Shown here: in pieces, positions 1 to 6,197 of the stretch | Layout of the letters: every line of letters begins with the position of its first letter | Numbering within the stretch: position 1 is the first letter of the stretch | NCBI GenBank assembly: GCA_009692065.1 | Contig: SHZY01000055.1 | Location: 1 to 36,093 of the forward strand | Direction: 5' to 3' | Source of the DNA: Gemmataceae bacterium | Lineage (GTDB): Bacteria > Planctomycetota > Planctomycetia > Gemmatales > Gemmataceae | DNA: 36,093 nt | The notes under the pieces: generated by a model | Databases searched by the model: none | The model's input: only the letters and a program-made list of their open reading frames with translations | Told to the model about the DNA's origin: nothing | Made by a program: the position numbers and the translations under genes

Positions 1-135
1 TGTTCGTGCATATTTTCGAACAGGAGTAAGTAACGAACTTGATCTTCGTTTCTCACGACGCATACAGAGAATCACTTATTTCTTTCACCAAGAAACTTTC
101 GTTCCTTAATGAAGATGCAACTCTTTCCGCTGCCT

Positions 136-150
136 AATTGTCAAAGAACA
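136..150 (-). promoter_or_regulatory. boxA-like rRNA antitermination site
   Basis: Read on the minus strand this site is TGTTCTTTGACAATT. It matches the E. coli rrn leader boxA (TGCTCTTTAACAATT) at 13 of 15 positions. BoxA is bound by NusB-S10 in rRNA leaders and 16S-23S spacers and keeps RNA polymerase resistant to termination. Positions 1-135 are AT-rich compared with the rest of the window and hold no convincing ORF, as expected for a leader. The rRNA gene itself would lie left of position 1 and is not seen. The match is seen directly; the rRNA operon is inferred. Confidence 0.5.
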
Positions 151-179
151 ACGCCATCCCAGAGGGAAGGTGGACAATC

Positions 180-228
180 ATTCTAGGAGAGCGACCCCGA
201 TCGGCAATGGCAGATGGAAATTATTTTC
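180..228 (-). promoter_or_regulatory. Putative rRNA operon promoter with UP-like element
   Basis: On the minus strand a -35 TTGCCG (202-207) is separated by 16 bases from a -10 TAGAAT (180-185). An A/T-only stretch, AAAATAATTT (218-227), sits just upstream of the -35, where UP elements bind the alpha C-terminal domain. The boxA-like site starts about 30 bases downstream of the -10. Promoter, UP element and boxA in this order and spacing are typical of rrn leaders. It would fire leftwards, away from efp. Confidence 0.42.
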
Positions 229-422
229 GATTCGCGAAAGGCTTGCGGAAATCGGCTCAATTCGCCCGCGACGTAGCCCGGGGCACGCAAAAACCCTGCC
301 CAGCTGGGGTGTTCTGCTCGGGTTGACCCGCGGCATCTGGCAGACGAAGCCCTTCGCCAATAAGATGACCATCCAACTACATCGGAACGGCCGCCAGCGG
401 CTTAGTCAAGGAGTTCCTACCC

Positions 423-995
423 ATGCCAAATATGAAAATGCGCGACGTCAAGATCGGCGAAGCAATCATGTACAACGGCGAAGTCTGGGTCATCTTCGAT
501 CGTCACGAGCAAACCCGCGGCAACCTGCGGACGTACTGGCAGATCAAGCTCAAGCACCTCGATCGCGGCAATGTCGTCGAACAGCGGTTTTCGCCGGACG
601 ACAATGTCGAGAAGATCATCCTCAACCGCCAGGAATTCGAGTATCTCTACCGCGACGGCGACATGTTTGTCTGCATGGATCCGACCTCCTACGAGCAAAC
701 CATGGTGCACGAGAAATTGATTCCGGAGGTGCAGCGCGGCTACATGGTGCCGAACATGAGGCTGAGCTTGCTCAAGATCGAGGACAAGGTAGTGCAGGTC
801 GAATTGCCGCAGATAATTGAGGTGGATGTGATCGATGCCCCGGAAGGAGCCCGCGGGGACACGGCAACGTCGGTGACGAAGCTGGCGACGATCGAGACCG
901 GGGCTGAAGTGCGCGTGCCGGGGCACATTCGCAAGGGGGACAAGATCAAGATTCGGACCGAGGACGGCGAATTTCGCGGGCGCGTAGGGGCTTAG
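423..995 (+). CDS. efp: Elongation factor P, variant without the tip lysine
   Basis: EF-P binds between the P and E sites of the ribosome and relieves stalling at polyproline. The 190 residues cover the usual three beta-barrel domains: KOW-like N-terminal (1-65), OB (66-130) and the conserved C-terminal barrel ending GEFRGRVGA. The start has AAGGAG nine bases upstream. The loop that reaches the tRNA reads TRGNLRTYWQIKL (about residues 36-48), where classical EF-P has KPGKGQAFARVKL. The lysine that is beta-lysylated in E. coli is therefore replaced, with Asn by direct alignment and an Arg nearby. This resembles paralogues I know from planctomycetes and verrucomicrobia, and partly EfpL/YeiP, whose loop carries Arg. 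A classical copy may exist elsewhere in the genome. EF-P identity is secure; the mode of tip modification is unknown. Confidence 0.93.
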   Translation: MPNMKMRDVKIGEAIMYNGEVWVIFDRHEQTRGNLRTYWQIKLKHLDRGNVVEQRFSPDDNVEKIILNRQEFEYLYRDGDMFVCMDPTSYEQTMVHEKLIPEVQRGYMVPNMRLSLLKIEDKVVQVELPQIIEVDVIDAPEGARGDTATSVTKLATIETGAEVRVPGHIRKGDKIKIRTEDGEFRGRVGA

Positions 996-1002
996 CAGCT
1001 TG

Positions 1003-1040
1003 CGTTTAGCGCCCGCGTGGCGCCAGGCGGGCGCTAAACG
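1003..1040. repeat. TTTAGCG-family palindrome, copy 1
   Basis: A perfect 14-base inverted repeat (1003-1016 and 1027-1040, arm CGTTTAGCGCCCGC) with a 10-base loop lies between the convergent genes efp and cnoX. It belongs to the family also seen at 6139, 9639, 17691, 18873, 24340, 29923 and 34254. It could fold in RNA and act as a bidirectional terminator here, but it has no U-run. Confidence 0.85.
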
Positions 1041-1048
1041 AAGAGGGG

Positions 1049-1912
1049 CTAATACAGCATCGACGTCAACTTGTCGCGATACGCGTCGGCCAAATCACTT
1101 CGCACGCCGATCACGAAAAAGATCTTCACCATCGTCTCACGCACCTTGGCCGTTGCCAGCTTGCGGTCAAGCATGCCGGCTTGATAAAGCGTTTCGAGCG
1201 ATTCCGTCGTTTTGCCATCCGCGGCCAACACGCAGCCGAGTTCATATTGAGACTGCGCGTCCTTTGGATTTGTTTTCACTTTTTTCCGAAGCGCCTCCCC
1301 ATCCGGAAAATCCTTGGCGCGATCAGCGAGCCAGAGGATCGCCCGCAATTTTTCAGCTTCCGCACCGAACTCACCACCGGGCCCAATTCGCTCGATCAGG
1401 TCGTTCGCTTCCTCGTTATTTTTCTGGTCAACGAGCAACCGGGCCAGGCCGACCATGGCGTCTTCCTGGTCCGGATTATTCTTCAAGGCCAGGCGATACA
1501 TTTCCTCCGCCTTGGCCGGATCGGTTTTTTCGAGTGTTGCGGCTGTTTCGGCAGACTTCTCGGCTTCGGTTGGTTCGAGCCGATTGAAGAAATCCGTCAG
1601 TTGGGCCTCGGGCAGCACGCCCTCGAAGGACAGCACGGCGCGTCCTTTGCGAAAGGCAACCACGGTAGGCAGCGCGTTGATACCGTACTGTGCGGCAAGG
1701 CCCTGTTGTTCATCGGTGTTGACCTTGGCGAGTAGCGCCTTGCCGGCACGCTGGTCGATCATGCCTTCGAGAATCGGGCCCAACGATCGACACGGGCCGC
1801 ACCAGGGCGCCCAGAAATCGACGACCACCGGCACGTCCTGCGACTTCTTGAGCACCTTCTCCTCGAAGTCGGCTTCGGTCACGTCGAAGACCCATTCGCT
1901 CTTGATGGCCAT
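1049..1912 (-). CDS. cnoX: Thioredoxin-TPR protein, CnoX/YbbN family
   Basis: Residues 1-110 are a thioredoxin fold with an intact WCGPC active site (37-41) and the cis-proline loop at Pro82. Residues 125-287 are helical and fit the TPR-like C-terminal half of YbbN/CnoX. Such chaperedoxins hold damaged proteins for GroEL and DnaK. E. coli CnoX has lost the redox CxxC, whereas Caulobacter-type members keep it; this protein has both cysteines and should be redox active. The length (287) fits the family (about 280-300). No signal peptide is seen, so it is cytoplasmic. The start is preceded by a GAGGT Shine-Dalgarno, and a TAGAAT -10-like box (1946-1951, minus strand) lies about 35 bases upstream. 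It is transcribed alone, convergent with efp. Confidence 0.88.
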   Translation of the reverse strand: MAIKSEWVFDVTEADFEEKVLKKSQDVPVVVDFWAPWCGPCRSLGPILEGMIDQRAGKALLAKVNTDEQQGLAAQYGINALPTVVAFRKGRAVLSFEGVLPEAQLTDFFNRLEPTEAEKSAETAATLEKTDPAKAEEMYRLALKNNPDQEDAMVGLARLLVDQKNNEEANDLIERIGPGGEFGAEAEKLRAILWLADRAKDFPDGEALRKKVKTNPKDAQSQYELGCVLAADGKTTESLETLYQAGMLDRKLATAKVRETMVKIFFVIGVRSDLADAYRDKLTSMLY

Positions 1913-2022
1913 GCTGCACCTCTAACTTGTGGATTCGTTTTCCTTATTCTATTCAGGGTGGTTGCGTTGAGCGCTCACACATCGTCCTGCGAACGCTAAA
2001 CGGGGACCGGGGACAGACGATT

Positions 2023-2412
2023 ATGGCCGACAACGTCAACTCAGAGCTGCTTGCGCTCAATCAGCGGTTGCTCGACAGCATTGCGCGGGCAGACTGGAAA
2101 ACGTACCAGGAATTTTGCGACCCGACGATGACTTGTTTTGAGCCGGAAGCGATTGGGCAACTCGTAGAAGGCTTGGAGTTCCATCATTTTTACTTTCACC
2201 TGGGTGGCGCTACGGCGCCGTTCCACACGACGATGGCCTCGCCGCACGTGCGCGTGATGGGGGACGTGGCCGTCGTCTGCTATGTGCGTCTCAATCAAAG
2301 CGTCTCCGGCGGGATGCCAAGTACCAGCGCGGTAGGCGAGACACGCGTTTGGCAGAAACAAGACGGCGTCTGGAAGCACGTGCACTTCCATCGCTCGGTG
2401 CCGACCAAATGA
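2023..2412 (+). CDS. CaMKII association-domain (SnoaL/NTF2-like) protein
   Basis: The 129-residue product is a single cone-shaped alpha+beta domain of the calcium/calmodulin-dependent kinase II association type, in the NTF2/SnoaL superfamily. Seen are the helical N-terminus LNQRLLDSIARADWKTYQEF, the central CFEPEA and FHHFYF segments, and the C-terminal strands ETRVWQKQDGVWKHVHFHRS. Bacterial members usually form oligomers and often stand alone; no substrate is known. I chose ATG 2023 because family similarity begins there. The frame is open further up (to 1927), but that part is not family-like. It lies 15 bases before the SGNH hydrolase gene and is probably co-transcribed with it. Confidence 0.85.
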   Translation: MADNVNSELLALNQRLLDSIARADWKTYQEFCDPTMTCFEPEAIGQLVEGLEFHHFYFHLGGATAPFHTTMASPHVRVMGDVAVVCYVRLNQSVSGGMPSTSAVGETRVWQKQDGVWKHVHFHRSVPTK

Positions 2413-2427
2413 CCAAGGAGTTCCACG

Positions 2428-3099
2428 ATGAAACGACTTTTGGCACTCGCTGTATTCACCACGCTGCTCGCGTTGGCCGGCGCGAATCTCGCGCAGGACA
2501 AGAAGAAGGGCGATCCCGCGTTCGACCCGATCAAGGATGATCCGGCATTGCCTCGCGTCCTGCTCATCGGCGATTCGATCTCGATCGGCTACACGCCGGC
2601 GACGCGCAAGCTGCTGGCGGGCAAGGCGAATGTTCACCGCATCCCGGAGAACGGCGGGCCAACCGACAACGGCACGAAGAAGACCAAGAAATGGCTGGGC
2701 GAGGGCAAGTGGGACGTGATCCACTTCAACTGGGGCCTGCACGACATCAAGCTCGGCAGCGGCAAACATCAGGTGCCGATCGAAGATTACGAGAAGAACC
2801 TCCGCGAGCTCGTCAAGGCGATGAAGGGGACCGGCGCAAAGCTGATTTGGGCCACGACGACGCCGGTGCCGGAAGGCAAAACCAGTCCGCCGCGCAAGAA
2901 TGCCGACGTGATCGAGTACAACAAGTCCGCCAAGAAGATCATGGAGGAAAACGGTGTTGCCATTAACGACCTCTACGTGTTCGCATTGCCGCAGCTGGAC
3001 AAGCTCCAGCTCAAGGTGAATGTACATTTCACGGAGAAGGGTTCGGAGGCGCTGGCAGTGCGCGTGGCGGCGACGATCGAGGCAGCGTTGAAAAAGTAG
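2428..3099 (+). CDS. Secreted SGNH/GDSL-type hydrolase
   Basis: Residues 1-22 are a signal peptide, so the protein is exported. The block I motif IGDSISIG places the nucleophile at Ser50. Asn101 in FNWGLHD fits block III, and His200 in VHFTEKGSE is the expected catalytic histidine of block V. The Asp normally three residues before this His (DxxH) is Val197, so the triad may be reduced to a dyad. SGNH enzymes remove acyl groups from sugars, lipids or cell wall; the substrate cannot be predicted. Total length is 223, typical for a single-domain member. AAGGAG-like sequence (AAGGAGTTCC) precedes the start. Confidence 0.85.
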   Translation: MKRLLALAVFTTLLALAGANLAQDKKKGDPAFDPIKDDPALPRVLLIGDSISIGYTPATRKLLAGKANVHRIPENGGPTDNGTKKTKKWLGEGKWDVIHFNWGLHDIKLGSGKHQVPIEDYEKNLRELVKAMKGTGAKLIWATTTPVPEGKTSPPRKNADVIEYNKSAKKIMEENGVAINDLYVFALPQLDKLQLKVNVHFTEKGSEALAVRVAATIEAALKK

Positions 3100-3124
3100 C
3101 GAGCAACCACAGGACACCCACGTC

Positions 3125-4426
3125 ATGCAGATCGCGGACACGCCGACACCTCCAGCCGAGCCGAGCCAGGCGTCCAATCGCTCGGCTCTGATGATCGTTT
3201 TCCTGGTGGTGTTCATCGACCTACTGGGCTTCGGCATCATCCTGCCCCTGTTGCCACGGATTGCGGAGGGCTACGTCTCACGGATACTTCCGAGTGCGAC
3301 GTGGGAGATTGGCCTGATCGTCGGCCTGCTGATGTCGTCGTTTTCGCTGATGCAATTCGTCTTCGCGCCGATCTGGGGCCGATTGTCGGATCGCATCGGC
3401 CGACGACCGATCTTGCAACTCGGGCTGCTCAGTTCCGCCGTGTTTTACGGCCTGTTCGGCTATGCGGCGTCGCTGCCGGTGGCCGAGGCGACGTTGGCGC
3501 TCGTGCTGTTCTTCGTCGCCCGCATCGGCGCCGGCATCGCGGGGGCGACCATCGCGGCCGCTCAGGCCGTCATCGCTGATTCGACGGCACCGGAAAAGCG
3601 CAAGCACGGCATGGCCCTCATCGGTGTCGCGTTCGGCATCGGCTTCACGTTCGGACCACTCATCGGCTTCGGCTGCTTGTGGATCAGCCCCACCAATCTC
3701 GGCCTGATCGGCTACACGGCCGCAGGGCTGTCGGCGCTGGCCTGGTTGCTTGGGCTCGCGCTGCTGCCGGAGACGCGCGTCTTCAACGAAGATCCTACCG
3801 GCCGACGCCATTTGCTCGATCCGTCGGCAATCCGCCAGGCCCTCGGCGACCGAGCGATTGGGCCAGTGATCCTGACGTTCTTCATCGCCAGTCTCGGCTT
3901 CGGCGCGTTCGAGGTAACGCTCGCGCTGTTCTTGAAGGACACCTTCAACCTCGGCGAGAACGGCAGCTTCCTGATGTTCGCGTACGTCGGCTTCGTCTTG
4001 ATGCTGACGCAAGGCGTGCTCTATCGTCGGTTGGCATCACGCGTCAGTGAGCCTACTTTTATCGCGATGGGCATCTTCTTCATGCTGGTGGGCGTGACGA
4101 TGCAGGGAGCGATCAATTACACGGGCGCAGTTCACCTGGCCTACCTGTTCATCGCACTTACGGCAGCCGTGGTCGGCTTCGCGTTCCTGACACCGTCGGC
4201 GCATGCGCTCATTTCGCGGCGCACCTCGGCGGATCGGCAGGGCGAGATCCTCGGCGTCAATCAGTCGGCGTCGGCGATGGCGCGGATCCTCGGGCCGGTG
4301 TTCGGCGTCACCTTGTACAAGGCTGAGGATTCGCACGTTCTGCCTTACATTGGCGGGGCGATTTTGTTATTATTGTTGTTCCTCATGTTGCCGAAGATTC
4401 GGCGCGGGGGTGACGTCGGAGCCTGA
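3125..4426 (+). CDS. Major facilitator superfamily exporter, TetA-like
   Basis: This 433-residue integral membrane protein has about 12 hydrophobic segments beginning at residue 22. The MFS motif A between helices 2 and 3 is clear: GRLSDRIGRRP at 85-95. The first helix (FLVVFIDLLGFGIILPLLPR) is typical of TetA-like drug:H+ antiporters of the DHA1 group. A second half with the same hydrophobic pattern follows a hydrophilic loop near residues 215-240. It is likely a proton-coupled efflux pump of unknown substrate. It starts 25 bases after the SGNH gene. The stop TGA lies inside the left arm of a palindromic repeat (4420-4472). Confidence 0.88.
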   Translation: MQIADTPTPPAEPSQASNRSALMIVFLVVFIDLLGFGIILPLLPRIAEGYVSRILPSATWEIGLIVGLLMSSFSLMQFVFAPIWGRLSDRIGRRPILQLGLLSSAVFYGLFGYAASLPVAEATLALVLFFVARIGAGIAGATIAAAQAVIADSTAPEKRKHGMALIGVAFGIGFTFGPLIGFGCLWISPTNLGLIGYTAAGLSALAWLLGLALLPETRVFNEDPTGRRHLLDPSAIRQALGDRAIGPVILTFFIASLGFGAFEVTLALFLKDTFNLGENGSFLMFAYVGFVLMLTQGVLYRRLASRVSEPTFIAMGIFFMLVGVTMQGAINYTGAVHLAYLFIALTAAVVGFAFLTPSAHALISRRTSADRQGEILGVNQSASAMARILGPVFGVTLYKAEDSHVLPYIGGAILLLLLFLMLPKIRRGGDVGA

Positions 4427-4472
4427 AGCGTTAGCGAAGACCTAATCTTACTCTTCGCTTACGCTGCAGGCT
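4420..4472. repeat. Imperfect palindrome of the GAAGCGTWAGCGA family
   Basis: The arms at 4420-4439 (AGCCTGAAGCGTTAGCGAAG) and 4453-4472 pair with two mismatches in 20. The left part is 20 of 22 identical to 33065-33086 downstream of the small membrane protein. It contains the stop codon of the MFS gene. It may fold as a transcript-end hairpin, but its recurrence suggests a dispersed repeat. Confidence 0.7.
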
Positions 4473-4505
4473 CAGAAATCGGACAATAGCGAAAGGATTC
4501 GCCGC

Positions 4506-5576
4506 ATGCCGGTTCGGGTTGTGCATCTGACGAAAGCGCCGGAGCGCATCGCGATCATCAAGCCGAGCGCGCTGGGCGATATCGCGCACGCCTTGCCGGT
4601 GCTGAGCGCGCTTCGGACCCGATTCCCCGCGGCACACATTTCCTGGATCGTTAACCGCGGCTATGCACCAATTCTCGAAGGGCATCGCGATCTCGACGAA
4701 ATCATTCCGTTCGATCGCGGCGCTCTGCGCAAAAGCTGGCTCACCGGGAGCTGGGAATTTACCCGCTTCCTCAAGCGATTGCACTCCAATCGTTTCGACC
4801 TCGTGATTGATCTACAAGGATTGTTTCGTACCGGTTTGATGAGCTTGGCAACGGGAGCACGTACGCGCATTGGCCTGGCTTCGGCACGCGAGGGGGCGAG
4901 GTTCTGCTACAGCCATCGCGTCGAGGATCGCCTTGACGTCACGCACGCCGTTGATCGCTACTGGCGCGTGATCGAAGCTATGGGCGAGGCACCGACGGTG
5001 AAGGCGTTTCACGTGCCGATCCAGGCCGAAGCTCGGAGATGGGCACGGGAGATTCTGCAGAAGTACCCGCGACCGTGGCTAGCGGTCGGCGCCGGCTCAC
5101 GCTGGCTGACCAAACGCTGGCCGCCGGAGCATTTCGCGGCACTCGTGCAGCGGGCGCAAACCCAGTTCGGCGGGTCGGCGATCTTCGTGGGCACGCCGGA
5201 GGAAGCTAGCCTCGCCCAGCAGGCGACAGCGCTCGTAACCGGACCGTCGTGCCAGCTCACGGGCGCCACGACGCTGCCGCAACTCGTCGCCATCCTCGAT
5301 GCGGCAGACGTCATGATCGCGAACGACACGGGGCCCCTGCATCTGGCGGTCGCCCTGGGACGGCCGGTGATCGCGCCGTATACTTGCACTCGGGTCGAGA
5401 AAACGGGGCCGTATGGGCAGAACGATCGCGCGGTCGAGACGTCGGTCTGGTGCAAGGGAAGCTACCTGAAGACCTGCCCGCGCATGGAGTGCATGGCCGA
5501 GTTGACGCCGACCCGGCTTTGGCCCGCGCTGGACAACATTTTACGCACATGGCAACAGCATCACCACGCCGCCTGA
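4506..5576 (+). CDS. Glycosyltransferase family 9, heptosyltransferase-like
   Basis: The 356-residue protein has the two Rossmann-like halves of GT9/GT-B enzymes. Seen are the N-terminal IIKPSALGDIAHALPVLSALR (acceptor side, residues 16-36), VIDLQGLFRTGL, the start of the donor half at GAGSRWLTKRWPPEHFA, and the nucleotide-sugar loop NDTGPLHLAVALGRPVIA. These match WaaC/WaaF-type ADP-heptose:LPS heptosyltransferases. It probably adds heptose or a related sugar to the outer-membrane glycolipid at the cytoplasmic face. It overlaps maf by 28 bases, so the two are co-transcribed. A HldE-like sugar kinase lies 4 kb downstream, which fits heptose use. AAAGGA precedes the ATG. Confidence 0.87.
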   Translation: MPVRVVHLTKAPERIAIIKPSALGDIAHALPVLSALRTRFPAAHISWIVNRGYAPILEGHRDLDEIIPFDRGALRKSWLTGSWEFTRFLKRLHSNRFDLVIDLQGLFRTGLMSLATGARTRIGLASAREGARFCYSHRVEDRLDVTHAVDRYWRVIEAMGEAPTVKAFHVPIQAEARRWAREILQKYPRPWLAVGAGSRWLTKRWPPEHFAALVQRAQTQFGGSAIFVGTPEEASLAQQATALVTGPSCQLTGATTLPQLVAILDAADVMIANDTGPLHLAVALGRPVIAPYTCTRVEKTGPYGQNDRAVETSVWCKGSYLKTCPRMECMAELTPTRLWPALDNILRTWQQHHHAA

Positions 5577-6139
5577 TTCTCGCCAGCAGTTCGCCGGATC
5601 GCCGCGCCATGCTGGAGCGAGCGGGGTATCCAGTCGAGGTGATCCCGTCGCACATCGACGAGCCGACCGGGCAAGGTTTCGCCGATCCACGCCATTATGT
5701 GATGACCGTCTCGTGGCTCAAGGCCGCCGCCGTCGCCCCGCAGGTTGCCGACAGTCTCGTGCTGGCCGCGGACACGGTCGGCTGGCTCGATGGGCAAGTG
5801 ATCGGGAAGCCGAATGACGTGGACGACGCACGCCGCATCCTCACTGCCCTATCCGGGCGCGAGCACGAACTATGGACCGGCGTCGTCCTCTGGCGTCGGC
5901 CGGACGATGTGCAGATTGCCTGGCAGGAATACACGCGGCTGTTCTTTCGCGCGCTCAGCAAGGATGAGCTCGATGCGTATTTAGCAACCGACACGTGGGT
6001 TGGCCGATCGGGGGCGTATGCGATTCAGGAGGAGAACGATCCGTTTTTGCGAATCCTCTCCGGGAGTTTGACGAATGTGGTCGGATTGCCGATGGAGAGT
6101 TTGGCGCGGCAATTGAAATGGTTGGGCTATGGGTGTTAG
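5549..6139 (+). CDS. maf: Maf-family nucleotide pyrophosphatase
   Basis: Maf proteins hydrolyse non-canonical or modified nucleoside triphosphates to monophosphates and influence septation. The 196 residues show the family's phosphate loop LASSSPDRRAMLERAG (11-26), the conserved AADT (73-76, Asp75 as catalytic base), IGKP at 85-88 and GAYAIQE near the C-terminus. Length is typical. ATG 5549 gives the family N-terminus MATASPRRLILASSS. The gene begins inside the 3' end of the GT9 gene in another frame (28-base overlap), suggesting coupled translation. The TAG stop sits at the edge of a TTTAGCG-family palindrome. Whether it is YhdE-like (dTTP/UTP) or YceF-like cannot be settled. Confidence 0.9.
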   Translation: MATASPRRLILASSSPDRRAMLERAGYPVEVIPSHIDEPTGQGFADPRHYVMTVSWLKAAAVAPQVADSLVLAADTVGWLDGQVIGKPNDVDDARRILTALSGREHELWTGVVLWRRPDDVQIAWQEYTRLFFRALSKDELDAYLATDTWVGRSGAYAIQEENDPFLRILSGSLTNVVGLPMESLARQLKWLGYGC

Positions 6140-6192
6140 CCGCTTGCGTTTAGCGTTCACGCGGGGCCGCGCGGGCGCTAAACGCAAGCGGC
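6139..6192. repeat. TTTAGCG-family palindrome, copy 2
   Basis: Perfect 17-base arms (6139-6155 GCCGCTTGCGTTTAGCG and 6176-6192) surround a GC-rich 20-base centre. It lies between the convergent maf gene and the 937-residue secreted protein, and begins at the last base of the maf stop codon. This copy carries both family cores, CCGCTTG and TTTAGCG. Confidence 0.85.
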
Positions 6193-6197
6193 TTGCC

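Larger units (their letters stand above)
1..422. other. Intergenic region upstream of efp
   Basis: No protein gene is supported here. The short ORFs in this stretch show no family resemblance and no good ribosome binding site. It contains the minus-strand promoter and boxA described separately. Its right end carries the efp ribosome binding site (AAGGAG, 408-413). I did not find a convincing plus-strand promoter for efp. Confidence 0.6.

Noticed and set aside
2041-3240. 399-codon minus-strand ORF
   Set aside because: Antisense shadow of the CaMKII-domain and SGNH genes; Arg/His-rich composition typical of shadows.
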